Source of the DNA: Parasponia andersonii
Lineage: Eukaryota > Streptophyta > Magnoliopsida > Rosales > Cannabaceae
Assembly (NCBI GenBank): GCA_002914805.1
Contig: JXTB01000144.1
Coordinates: forward strand, 115,668 to 179,667
Reading direction: 5' to 3'
Length of the DNA stretch: 64,000 nucleotides
Part shown: positions 1-10,968 of the stretch, one piece after another
Numbering within the stretch: the first letter of the stretch is position 1
How the letters are laid out: each line of letters begins with the position of its first letter
The notes under the pieces: generated by a model
The model's input: the letters and a program-made list of their open reading frames with translations, nothing else
Database searches by the model: none
What the model was told of the DNA's origin: nothing
Program-made: the position numbers and the translations under genes

Positions 1-473
1 ATTCTTTTGGCAAAATGTACATTTTGAATACCTGTAAACTATGACAGGTGAATAGCACACCAATCTCTAGAGGATATTGACCCTTTCCACAATTTCTTTC
101 TATTCAGGACACGAGGTAAGTAAAGTACTCAACTGCAATACAAGAATTATATGCTATATAAGTATCTATTATGTTTCCATGTTTTGCATTTATTCTGGTT
201 ATGAGTATGACCATTGGCATTTTGATTTCAGCATATATATGCTTGGTAATTTTGGTATGGTATTATTATGTACACCATATAACCATGCATGTTTTATAAA
301 AAAGTTTAAGAAGGGTAATATGATTTATGAAATGCCTTAGTATTATTGTGTGAAACTACTTTATCATCGAGAAGTTAAGACCAGGTAACTTTCAGAAGGT
401 TTTGTGTTATTGTTACGAGGAAGCAGGATAAATATTTACAGTTTCAGAGTGGCAGCCCCAGGAGAGGGGCAAG
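1..473 (+). other. Probable 3' internal tail of a Ty3-type element
   Basis: This stretch has no recognisable domain. An 87-codon open frame at 77-340 has low-complexity, AT-driven composition and matches nothing I know. The segment ends in a purine-rich tract (460-473, AGGAGAGGGGCAAG) directly before a TG...CA block that looks like an LTR. That fits the last part of an LTR element internal region running off the left edge. The assignment rests on the tract and on position only. Confidence 0.25.
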
Positions 474-1214
474 TGTGACAGGATTAGTCAAAAAGTTTGC
501 CACAATATTCCTCCTCCAAGTTATATAATAGACTAAACTACAGTCTCGGGCCGCCTTATCTCTTGAGCTCGACGGGGTAACGATGGAATAAGGTTAGTAA
601 CGAGCCCTACCGTAGTAAGAGCCAGCGGGAGGAGAACCTATAGGATATCATTAATTCATGAAGCCCTGCAGGCACAGTGCTGAACTGGACAGTGGGCACA
701 AAATAAGGAAGAGTCTAAAGGAAATTATTTGTACCGAAACATTTAAGCAAGCACGATCATACATTTAATTTATGTCATTGAACAACATGTCATCCATTAC
801 TTTACTTACTGAGCTGTAGCTCATTAAGTCTTGTGTTGCAAGTAATGATTGAGATGACAGCATGAGCTTGTGAGTTAAAGTAGAGGCCCAACTTTGGTGT
901 TGTACATATAGATATTTTGACCACTTGTGGGGGGCCTAGTTTATGTATTTTGGGATGTTTTGTAGTCTCTCAATGAAGTTATTTTTAGTTCGTTTTTTTT
1001 AGTACCTATTTACTATGTTTCGTTTTGTAATATATGTATATACTGATCATGTATGTAAGTAAAGTCAGCTATCCATAGAGTTTTAAAGAAAATAAAAAGT
1101 TCGAATTGGCCTGTATTTTGGAAAAACAATTATAGGATTATCTTCCAAAAGTAATGCCTTGTAAGTAGAAAGTGAATAAATTTCCACTAGTAAGAGGATA
1201 AAGAGGGCGTTACA
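474..1214 (+). mobile_element. Ty3-type LTR (3' LTR or LTR remnant)
   Basis: The block starts TGTGACAGG, ends GGGCGTTACA and follows a polypurine tract, as a 3' LTR would. Its length of about 741 bp and its TGT...ACA ends resemble chromovirus-type Ty3 LTRs. The middle is GC-richer than its surroundings (about 540-640), as seen in R/U5 parts of plant LTRs. The partner LTR would lie left of the window, so no target duplication can be tested. The family is not assigned. Confidence 0.42.
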
Positions 1215-1346
1215 GTTTTAATTTTTTTGTAGGAATAAACCATTTATTGATAAAAGCTCGCACCCGTACACAAGCAAAGTATTACAAACAGAAAGGGGAC
1301 CAAGCCCGCATTATTCTGAAATTAAAAAAAAAAAAAAAAAAAAAAA
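1215..1346 (-). mobile_element. Possible LINE 3' end fragment
   Basis: Read on the - strand, this piece ends in ...ATCAATAAATGGTTTATTCC followed by a short A-rich tail (a T run at 1222-1228 on the + strand). Plant L1-type LINE tails commonly end this way, with an AATAAA-like signal and a short A run. A 23-base A tract at 1324-1346 (+ strand) bounds the other side. No LINE protein remains. A gene 3' UTR fragment would look similar. Confidence 0.28.
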
Positions 1347-1640
1347 GATTGAAAATCATAAATTTAGGATATAGTAGCTTGTGAAAAGGAAAAAAATGTG
1401 GAATATAGAATAAATTGGAAAATAAGTTTGGGGGTGGTATGTCAATAAAGTATTGGAAGATCCGAGAATAATTTATGTGCTTAGGGTGATTTGAGCCATA
1501 AAAATATCTATTACCCTATATGTTACTTTAGCCATACATTACAAGCTTAATAAATTCCTAATAATCTTTAGTGTAATATTTGTCAATATTAGTGGAGAGT
1601 AGTATAAAGTAGGCCTATGGAGTTTATATATTTCTATCTA
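1347..1640. other. AT-rich spacer, nothing recognised
   Basis: No open frame, repeat or known motif was found. A single ambiguous base (n) lies at 1655, just beyond this spacer. Confidence 0.5.
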
Positions 1641-1662
1641 GAGATTTATTATAANAAAAAAA

Positions 1663-3788
1663 CTATGCAGATGTGCTCGCTCCACCGTCTCCAGTTTTGG
1701 CAGCCTCCACTTCCCTCCAACTCTGGACAAACTCGAACACATCTTCACCAAGGATGAAAAAGTCGAAGTCTGGATTCTCGCAGAAGATATTATATATTAT
1801 GGTCGACGAGGCGATGTCATTGTCTTTTTCTTCGAGCTCCTTGCCTTCAGTAGTCTTGAACTCTTCTATAGCCTTATGAGCCGCCTCTATTGTCGCCTCT
1901 TTCATATGATCCCGATGCCGGAGATGATCTTCTCAAGCTCTTTAATTTTCTCCTCAAACTTCTCCTTTTCAAGCTTTTCCTTAGTCAGACTTTCGAGCAG
2001 CTGCTGCCTCTCTAATTCGAAGGCTTTTCTCTCTTCCTCGCGAATTTCTCCGAGTCCTCGAATGCTTGGGTTATTTCTTCGACTTTTTTGGCTTTTTTCA
2101 AACATTCAAGGATTGGATCATGCATCAGGATAGTAGCTGCAGCAATCTGAAAAAATAACACATCAATACCAGAAAAGTACATTGAAGAGTGAAGATAGAG
2201 GATACTTACATTCGCAAACATCTTCATTGCAGAGCTGAAGGCGATCTTGACTGGTCATTGCTTTATCCTTTCCGAGCCATCCTCAGAGGTAAAACGGTCG
2301 ACAAAGGCCGCGCTCATACCAGCTTTTTCTGGCAGTTGGCGAAGGAGTGCGAAAAACTCCTTGTCTTTATCGACTTGTATTGGTCCTTCATCAGAAGTGG
2401 TTGTCTCCTTGGATGGCTCAGATTGGCTCGTAGTTAGTGGAGGCTGAGGAGGAGGTGAGCTTGTTGGGATGTCATCAAAGGCGACCTTTCGTTTCTTTGA
2501 AGTGTCGACCTTCTCTTTCCCTTTCAACAAAGATGGTGTGCCGTCTGGTGTCTTGGACTTTGCCATCGACCCCAGAGTTGAAGGCGATGCTCGCAGTCCG
2601 TTACCGATTGCCATATCTATACAGATGGTTCGTTAGCATACAAGGTGTACGATGCGACAAAAAGAAGAGAAAAATAACTACCTTCTTGTTGCTAAGAAAT
2701 CAGTGGCGATGTGGCTTCTGGAGATGATGGTTCCGAGGTTGTAGGAGTGGCAGGTGTTTTTCATTTCCTAGGTTTGGAAGATGAGGCACTCTTATCCTTT
2801 TGCTTCCTTGGCTTCTTCTTCGAGCTCGAGATTTTGGTTGGACGATGGGCAGAATCTGGAAAGGTGGCTCCCCTTGGAAGCAGCCCACAAGCAACTAAGT
2901 TCTTGGATGTCCCAAGCTACTTCCAATCAAATTCTTCAATCGGAAGGTTATTTATTTTATACACCCTTGCGAGCTATTCTTTGGAGAGACCTGGTCATTC
3001 TCTGTTATCTTCGATGACATATGAATACGATCAGAATAATATATTTATGTAGAGAAGGCAATAAGCTGAAAGTTACCTACCAGGGTTCTGAAAGAAGCCG
3101 TTATCTGCGTAGTCAAAGTGGAAAAATGGACTTTTCCATTTTCCCATGTTGTTGCGGTCCCTGTAGATAGTTTTTATGGCTTGGTTCGACCACTTGCTCA
3201 CATAGAAGAAGTCGAAGTCTGATGGGTTTCATTTCACTTGGTAGAACCAAGTGAACTCTTTAGGAGTGAGGGTTTCTAAACCTAATTTATGGTGTAGTAT
3301 GTATAGGCCTACCATATATCTATATGTGTTTAGAGTTAGTTAAAAAGGGATGACTCCATAGTAATCGACGATTGATTTTATTTATGGATGAAGTGGGAGG
3401 TGGACACCGCATTTGAGAACTGTTTCAGAGAATGAGGCAATTCCGTGAGGTGGTGTGTGTGGTCGATTGAACTCTATGGGAAGGCGAAGAGGGATGGCGA
3501 TCTCGTAGTTGCATATGACTTGCTAAGCCTGTTTGTTGTGTAGCTCGTCCTAATATTGGTATATGACCAATCCCCCTCCATATATTGGTAACCTATTGCG
3601 AAAGGGGCATCCCTAATCCATTGGTCCGGAGGAAGGTCGCCTATGCGAGGACTATTTTGCCTGACCTCAGTTATCTCTACTTCAGGTTCTAGCTCAAGGT
3701 AGTCATCGAGATTTATAGAGCTAACGCTGGTATTAGAAGATTCTCCTGAGAATGCATTCCCTTCCCTAAAATCCTCACTCCTAGACAT
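1663..3788 (-). pseudogene. Antisense accessory ORF region of Tat element A
   Basis: A set of open blocks on the - strand, opposite to the element. The first block (3474-3788) begins MSRSEDFREG and is acidic. The next stretch (about 3080-3470) has the pattern of the 'putative gypsy type transposon' domain (Transposase_28-like), with a hydrophobic region around LGLETLTPKEFTWFYQ. Then come a basic, Ser/Pro-rich linker (about 2255-2900) and a Glu/Lys-rich coiled coil (1902-2227). The end is acidic and finishes near GDGGASTSA. Blocks are separated by GT...AG intron-like gaps with pyrimidine-rich 3' ends. The function is unknown in all relatives. Treated as a broken fossil. Confidence 0.55.
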
Positions 3789-4790
3789 CTGAAAAGAAAT
3801 ATGGATGGGTTTAGTCCTATGTGAGCGTCATGGATCTTCACTATATGCGAGCAATTTTGGGGGTCATCCTAGGATTGCATCATCAAGCTGCTCATCGGAT
3901 TTTTTCTAATCAATCTATAGATTCAAAAAAGTATTCAAGCAGTTCTTCGATAATTCGTCACTCGGCTGATTATGGTTTTCAAAAAATAAGGATTCAGATC
4001 CTAAAATTCTTAATAGGGTTCATCGATCATCAAAAAAATATTCTATTCTAAATTAATGGTGCGGGTCTGAAAAATTACCATTTTTCATTCCATCCGAGTG
4101 TGGGATAAGTTCTTGTTTAGGGTATTTAGGCTCTACGATTTGTCCCTATTTCTAGAAATAAAATCTGAGAGTTTTCTGAAAAATTGAAGAACAATAAGAG
4201 AGAGAGAGGATATATACTAACCTTTCTTCGAAGATTGAAGGACCGAGATATCGTCTGAAAGATTGCAGTGATAACTTGGTCGGAGAAGATGACGGATTTG
4301 TGCGAGCTATGAAACAGAAGAGGACGCCGGGGGGATTTTCCTTATGAGCGCTTTGGACTTCAGAAGTAAGAGAAATAGGGCGATAGGGTTCGAGTTTTGA
4401 AGAAGAGACGGATAAAATTTTTTGATATATATATGTTGAGCATCATCAAATCACAGCCGTAGATCAAGGTATTTAATTTTCAGATCTAAAGGCCGAAGTT
4501 CACGCGGGATTTGATTTTCAGAATTAAATCGCTATCTTTTCAAAATTTGAAGCGACTTGATTTAAGACAACAGTTGGCGTCATCGCTATCATTGTGTCTG
4601 CTCAAAAAACAGAAAAGTCTCCTCGAGTTTTGCTGAGAAAAGGTGACACATAGTTTCATCTGTCAGGAGAAGGTAAGCGTGGTTCTGAAAAGATATGATT
4701 TGAGAATTGACGACTCTTCGAAGATCTCAAGATAATGTCATGATATTGCATTTATAAGCTTGCACTTATAATAGAAGGAAGCTCCATTTT

Positions 4791-4822
4791 GTCCTAAAGA
4801 ACTAATGGAGCTGGGGGACAAT
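4791..4822 (+). other. Polypurine tract of element A with an upstream hairpin
   Basis: GAGCTGGGGGACAAT abuts the LTR start TGTTGTGC. It would serve as the plus-strand primer site. The same GGGGACAAT core abuts the 3' LTR of the Tat element at 32.3 kb. An 8-bp inverted repeat (GCTCCATT at 4791-4798, AATGGAGC at 4804-4811) could form a hairpin overlapping the tract. Confidence 0.6.
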
Positions 4823-5459
4823 TGTTGTGCGGTCTAAAAACCTATATGTTGGTTAATGCCAGAAAGGGAAAGTTAGCGACTAAGAGAACGTGTCAGGTCA
4901 CACGAGTAAGTTAAGTGCAACCTCTTTCGAGTAAGTTGAATGTGACCTCCCTCCAAATAAAGTACGACCTCTTTTGAACGAGTTAAATGCGACCAGAATG
5001 AAAAGGAAACTAGACCAAGCTTCGTCAAACGGGTAATTTACAAAGAAAGGGAAACAAAAGTTTCTCTTTCAAGATCGACCAGTCATCTCATTTAAGTTAT
5101 TACCCAGTTATATTGTTACTCAAATTGTATTTTCTGATTATACACTTACCCATTTTCACAATTGGGAAACATTGAGCCACTCTTACCTATATAAAGGAAG
5201 TTTAATGCTGTTTTGAGGGATCTGGGGCTTCTGGGGAGAACTTTGGAGATTTATTATTTTTACTTCCTGGAAACTTAACGAAACTCTTGTAATCCTCCAG
5301 AAAATAGTGAACAACAGTGGACGTAGGCTCATATTTTTTGGGGCCGAACCACTATAAAATTCTTGTCTCTTTTACTTACTTTGATTGATCAACCATTTTC
5401 ACACACAAGCCACATTTTGCAATTTCTTAAATTCATTGTTGACAAAATCTCCATCAACA
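4823..5459 (+). mobile_element. 3' LTR of Tat element A
   Basis: The LTR is 637 bp, starts TGTTGTGCGGTC and ends CTCCATCAACA. It carries a TATA-like CCTATATAAAGG near 5190 and is followed by AT-rich DNA. A related LTR lies at 48669-49627 in the same orientation. The two share the ends and many internal blocks, for example GAACAGTGGACGTA near the 3' side. Confidence 0.68.
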
Positions 5460-6437
5460 CATTTATGTCATAAACCTATATATATATATATGAATTAATA
5501 ATATTTCAATCAAAATCTAGAAATAGCTCCGATACATAAGTTATACTAAAGTGCTAAAAGAAATAATAATAAATCAAAATACCTTCCAAGGAATGGTTTT
5601 AAAACCCAAAGCAGCCCTCTAGCTTTCTTAATTTCTCAAATGAATCACGATAGAACTGATCCAACTCTTTTTTTTTTTTGAAGAGCGAGAGAGAAGTATC
5701 GAAGGAGGGTGATAAAAAGTTACTGAGTTTAGCGATAGAAACAAAATATATGTACGAGAGATATAAATAGTAAAAGTCTTTAATAAGGCAAGACAAGTTG
5801 CCGACTTACTGAGTCTATTTCCCAAAACTAGTTTCACACTAATATGATTGTCTATAAGATATTTATACATGTAATACTTATTCCAATATAAGTAATACTC
5901 ATCCAAATATTATGTTGCTAAAAAGCAACCATCATAAAGAAACAATTGGACCTTTTTTTTTTTAAAAAAGAACGATTGATTTTTATAAGGTAAGGTAGTT
6001 ATTATATAAATGTAAATAGTCATAGGACTTATAGAATGAAGAATTAATATAATTGCACATAATTATACACAATTTGGCTGAAACAACAATCAAATAAAAC
6101 AAGAAAAACATTAAAATTAATTAATTCTTATCATGCTTTTCTAATCAATTAAGGTGATGAAAAGCTATGTCCAAATAATTAACCTAATACATGTTAAATT
6201 TGTACCACTAAGATTTTTCCCCTGGCATTTCACTAAAAATTATTAAAAAAATAATAGTTATAGAAATAACAAATATATCAAGTACTAAAAATTATAAACA
6301 CATAAATGACACCGGTATATAAAAGGAAATATTATGCAATTATGTTATTATTGGCTCTTTGATTATATGAGGAATTTGAGTGTCGTTAGAGAATTTAGGG
6401 TATCACACACGCATACACATATATATATAAATATATA
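5460..6437. other. AT-rich intergenic DNA, nothing recognised
   Basis: No domain, element end or RNA gene was found. Open frames on the - strand near 5599-5906 have AT-driven composition and no recognisable motif. Confidence 0.5.
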
Positions 6438-6503
6438 TATATATATTAGTTTATGTTTTATTAAAATGACGTGATTTCATAAATTTTTTTAAGGAAATCG
6501 TAG

Positions 6504-6543
<40 letters not shown>

Positions 6544-7803
6544 CTTATTAATCTAATTAATATATATATATGAACTAATAGATAACTCCTTTAAAAAAGA
6601 GTGTTTCACTTTTAGTCAGTTTCCCAATTTCTATTTATCTAATTATCTAATAATTAGATATTTTTAAATTCAAAATTTAAACAAATTAGGAAAATTATCT
6701 CTCCATTAAATTAAATTAATTAATTTAAAATTAATTAATTAATTAATTAATGAATATTGATTATTATAGATAAACAATTTATCTAGATAAATTGTATAGT
6801 AACAGAAATAATGTAATATCCCATACAGTATTTTTAAGAGGTCAAATTAGGGATCTATGGACCTGTAATTCAAGCTCAAATAAATTATGACAATTAATTA
6901 AACTCTTTAATTAATTTGTCTAATTTATTAATCCAGTATTACTCTACTAAAAATTTAGAATTGCACTCTTGAAACTATAGAATTAATTTCTCAGAAAATA
7001 GAAGTAATACATTGATTTAATCATTACATGTAATTTAAATCCTTCATAGATAATTTATAATTGGAGCTAGGCCATGTTCCATTTACCTCTCCAATTACAT
7101 CTTTATCCTTGTGTATCACTGACTCTCCAATAAACAATTAATTTATAAGTCTATTATAAATTGAGTACTCAAACTGTTCAAGTCCTAAATCAATACACAA
7201 GAAAATTATCTTTCTAGCTTCCTAATAGAAAGAATGGATTATATATCTATAAGTTACATTCTCAGCTACTCATCTCATCATGCTCTCAAGATACAAATAT
7301 TTTGATTTGTTTAGGAAATAAACTTTTAACAAGTATGTTAAAGAATATAATGTTATAAATAGTAGTCTATAACTAAGAATTAAGATTGATCTACAAATGA
7401 TCATCTAGTGATATTATTTGAACTTTTAACAGTTAACAGAATTTATGTGAGATTCAAAGCATGATAATCGAATTATATAAAGTACCTCCATTGTGATGTC
7501 AACACATCGATAATCTGGATAAGACTATTATATTCTCAATGTTAATGGACCGTACTAATAATGTTTAATTAAAAATCCCAAACTTTAATTAATTATTACG
7601 AACTATGTTTAGTTTATTATCTATAAATTTAATCCTCATATATATAACACTTATATACTAAATTTATGGTCACATAAATAAACTATGGATTTTTTGATAT
7701 TTAAAGACATACAAATTATGTACAAATTCAAATAAAAAAATGTCATTTTATTAATTCAGCAAATATCCAAAATATACATGCTTTTAGGGCATAAACCCTA
7801 ACA
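6438..7803 (-). mobile_element. 3' LTR of the nested copia element
   Basis: This aligns through its length with the right part of the LTR at 19123-20959, with shared blocks such as GAGTGTTTCACTTT and GGGATCTATGGACCTGTAAT. Read on the - strand it begins TGTTAGGGTTTATGCCC, a typical copia LTR start. The copy is recognised only from about 6438, so it is shorter than its partner. It carries a (TA)n run near 6505-6542. Confidence 0.8.
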
Positions 7804-7830
7804 ATCTCTCACTTGCCCTAAAGTAGGTGA
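7804..7830 (-). other. Copia polypurine tract
   Basis: On the - strand, GGGCAAGTGAGAGAT lies directly before the LTR start TGTTAGGG. A near-identical tract (GGGCAAGTGAGAAAT) precedes the LTR of the other copia element at 60176. Confidence 0.7.
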
Positions 7831-7889
7831 GACATATCTCTCAATCCTAAACCTTCCAAGTGACTCTTAAAAATCTTCATTGGAAGCAT

Positions 7890-8691
7890 TTATGTAAAAG
7901 GATCAGCAATGTTAATTTTGGGTGCTATTTTCATAACGGCCATGTCTCCTCGATATACTATCTCTCTTATTAGATGATACTTTCTCTCTATATGCTTTTC
8001 TCTCTTGCGACTTCTTGGTTCTTTTGAATTCGTCACTGCTCCACTATTGTCGTAGTATAAAGTCAGTGGCTTATCCATATTTGGAACAACTTCTAAATAA
8101 GTAATGAACTTTTTGAGCAAAAATACTTCTTTAGCTGCTTCACAAGCTGTTATGTATTATGCTTCTATAGTAGAATCTATAGTGTTAGATTGTTTAACAC
8201 TTCTCCAGACAACGACTCCACCACCAAGAGTGAACATTGACCCAGATGTCGACTTTTGAGTATCTTTCTCTGATTGAAAATCAGAATCAGTATAGCTAGT
8301 ATGAATCAAGTTCTGACTTGAATAAACTAGCATATAATTTCTCGTTCTCCTAAGATACTTGAGAATGTGCTTTACCGCTATCCAGTAATCTAATCCTGGA
8401 TTTGATTGAAAATGATTGACTATCCCTACTAGTAGGATATGTCAGGCCTAGTACACAATATAACACATATAAGGCTGCCAATTATAGATGCATACGGAAT
8501 CCGTCTCAAATCTTCTTCCTCTTGAGGGGTCTTGGGATATTGCTCTTTGGAAAGGATAACTCCATGTCGAGAAAATAATTATCCTTTCTTAGTGTTTTGC
8601 ATCAAAAAATAAATTAGAACTTTATCAATATAAGATGCTTGAGATGGTACTAAAAGTTTGTTCTTGTGATCTCAAACAATCTAGAGCTTAA
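7890..8691 (-). mobile_element. Copia RNase H segment
   Basis: The - strand shows the copia RNase H signature near the end of pol. A block with PLTLYYDNSGAV is followed by KHIERKYHLIREIVYRGD and ends near INIADPFT, matching the family pattern 'HIERKYHLIRE...GD...N.ADPFTK'. It is separated from the rest of pol by the chromovirus insertion at 8692. Broken. Confidence 0.75.
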
Positions 8692-9374
8692 TGTCACGAC
8701 CCTAGCCTTGAACTAGACAATCGTGCGGTACTTAGTATAGTTCGTCGCACTAAGTCAGCCTACCAACACTCAAGAAAGGGGCTTAGAGTAAGCTTTGAAA
8801 TAAAGTGGTAAGGATAAGTGAGTTTGAGTGAATAAATGGCTTTGTATTACTCTTAGAATGCTTACAATTCTCGCAAATGGGACTTGTATATAAATGAACC
8901 CAAGGCGTCATTTATATAGGCAAAGCCTAAATCAACCAAAGGTTATGATCATGCCAAGTGGCATGATCTTACAAAGGGTTTAGAATATTCTCAAATAAAG
9001 TTACAATATCTACAAAGATATTTACATAGAGAAATCTAGAACAAGCATGGTCTAGATCCTTCATCTAGAACAAGCATGGTCTAGATCCTTCTAAGAGGTT
9101 CACCTACCATCTTGGCTCTTCCAAGTCATTCTAGGAGCTTCTAAGATCGTCCAACCTATCTAGCACCATCCAGCCTTGTCTAAAGGCTTCTAGGACTTAG
9201 TACCGCCAATTAGAGTCTTCTAGCATGGCCAAGATCTCTCTTGATCATTCTAGAAGTGTCCACCACGTTCTAGGGTCTTCCTCAATCTTTTTGGGTGAGC
9301 AATATATATAGAGGGCCTTAGAGCCATGAGCAACAATATTTGGATTTAGGGAGCCAAATGAGTGAGGCGTAACA
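8692..9374 (-). mobile_element. 3' LTR of the chromovirus
   Basis: The + strand reads TGTCACGACCC...GGCGTAACA over 683 bp. It is 29 bp longer than its partner because a 29-bp unit is present twice in tandem (9034-9062 and 9063-9091). The + strand sequence CCCTCCCCCACTC at 9375-9387 is the polypurine tract in the - orientation. Confidence 0.88.
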
Positions 9375-9419
9375 CCCTCCCCCACTCAAGTTCGTGATGT
9401 CCTTGTCGCGCCATTGACT

Positions 9420-9808
9420 TTGAACCGCTTGGTATGGTTTCTAAATTGCCACAAGGCATCTTTATGCTCTCAACTAGCCTCGGCCTCAGGCAAATTCTTC
9501 CATTTCACTAAGTATTCTCGATAATTAGGAATACCACGTCGGCAGATCAAGCGATCAGCCAAAATGAACTCCACCTCTTTATCAAAAGAGGTTACCACCA
9601 CAGTATGAGCCCTTTTGGATTCGCCCCTTGAAGGATCTCCCTCATCTCCATGGTAGAGTTTTAGCATGCTAACACGAAAAACAGGGAAAATCTTTAACTT
9701 GGCAGGGAGTTGAAGCTTATAGGAGACCTTACCTATATGCTTGAGTACCGGAAACGGACCCTTATATTTATGCACCTTCCTTAAGGTTTTGAATTGTTGG
9801 GGCAACAA
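9420..9808 (-). mobile_element. Chromovirus integrase C-terminus and chromodomain
   Basis: On the - strand, a GPFPVLKHIGKVSYKLQLP block (integrase C-terminal SH3-like region) is followed by a basic linker. A chromodomain comes next, with ILADRLICRRG and YLVKWKNLPEAEASWE. In this family the chromodomain is thought to guide integration to particular chromatin. Its presence places the element among the chromoviruses. Confidence 0.8.
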
Positions 9809-10968
9809 CTTGACAAGGACTAAATCCCCCTCTTAGTACTCAACGTGCCTCCCCTTTTTGTCGGCCCACTTCTTCATTCTTTTACAAGCTTTGTTCAAGT
9901 AGGCCCTACCAACTCTGCTTGTTCATATCATGCTTTAGCAAACTTGAATGCTGCAAGACTCTTTCCACCGAAACTTGTCGCTAAGGCATGTGGGGTCATA
10001 GGTTGTTGACCCATGACTATCTCGAAGGGACTCTTGCATGTAGACTCGCTCCTCTGGAGGTTAAAGGAGAATTGGGCAACATCAAGTAATTTTGCTCAAT
10101 CTTTTTGATTGGCACTCACAAAGTGCCTCAAATATATCTCCAGCAAGGCATTCACCCTTTCAGTCTAGCCATCGCTTTGGGAGTGAAAGCTAGTAGAAAA
10201 GTTCAAGTCTCAACCCATCAACTTGAACAATTATGTCCAAAACCTTCCAGTGAATCGGGGATCACGATCACTTACGATGTTTGATGGGACTCCCCAAAGC
10301 TTCATGACATGCTTTATAAAGAGCCGCGCGGTCTTATCGGCGGGACAATGAGGTGAAGTAGGTATAAAAGTGGCATACTTGCTGAAGTGATCCACCACTA
10401 CTATAATACTGCCAAAGCCCTCCGATTTAGGTAGGCTAGTGATAAAATCCATGGAAACACTCTCCCATGGCCTCTCAGGAATGGGTAGAGGTTCTAATAA
10501 TCTACCTGGTGATTGTTATTCCACCTTGTCTTGTTGGCACACAAGACAAGTTTGTACATAGGCCTCGACATTATCCCTCAGTTGAGGCCAGTAGTAGATA
10601 GATTTGATAAAAGCAAGAGTGTGTTTCTGACCTGGGTGACTAGCCCACAAGGAATCGTGACACTCTTTGATAAGTTTTTTTCTTAAGTTCCCCCACTTAG
10701 GCACATAGAGTCGATTACCTTTGGCATAGAGCCAAAAACGTCTCATCTTTCCTTCCGTTACTAGGGGCAGTAGGCTCTTTCCAAGAACATCGTGTTCCAG
10801 TCCTTCCTTAATTTTCTCTATCAAGCTGCTATCGGGCCTGCTTAATGCGGCCAGCTTCGCCTTTCTGCTTAGTACATCTGCCACCACATTAGCTTTCCCA
10901 GACTTGTATTCAAGCTTGTAATCGAATTCTGCCAAGAAGTCTTGCCACTGAGCTTGCTTGGGACTCAA
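9809..10968 (-). mobile_element. Chromovirus integrase region
   Basis: The - strand encodes a zinc-binding N-terminal block (ECHDSLWASHPGQKHTLAFI, then CLVCQQDK) and a catalytic-core block beginning MDFITSLPKSEGFGSIIVVV, with VSDRDPRFTGRFW. These match Ty3-type integrase motifs. The upstream part of the 10516-10968 block (LEYKSGKANVVADVLSRK) is the end of RNase H. Broken. Confidence 0.8.

Larger units (their letters stand above)
1640..5459 (+). mobile_element. Tat-type Ty3 element, 3' part (element A)
   Basis: This is the 3' part of a Ty3/gypsy element of the Tat group, on the + strand. Recognised parts, in order: an antisense accessory ORF region (1663-3788, - strand), a non-coding stretch (3790-4803), a polypurine tract (4804-4822) and a 3' LTR (4823-5459). 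No gag-pol is recognised in the window for this copy. The part order matches the larger Tat element at 31.5-44.0 kb read from pol to the 3' LTR. The copy is broken (several breaks) and looks old. The Tat assignment rests on the antisense ORF, the purine tract and the LTR style. Confidence 0.6.
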
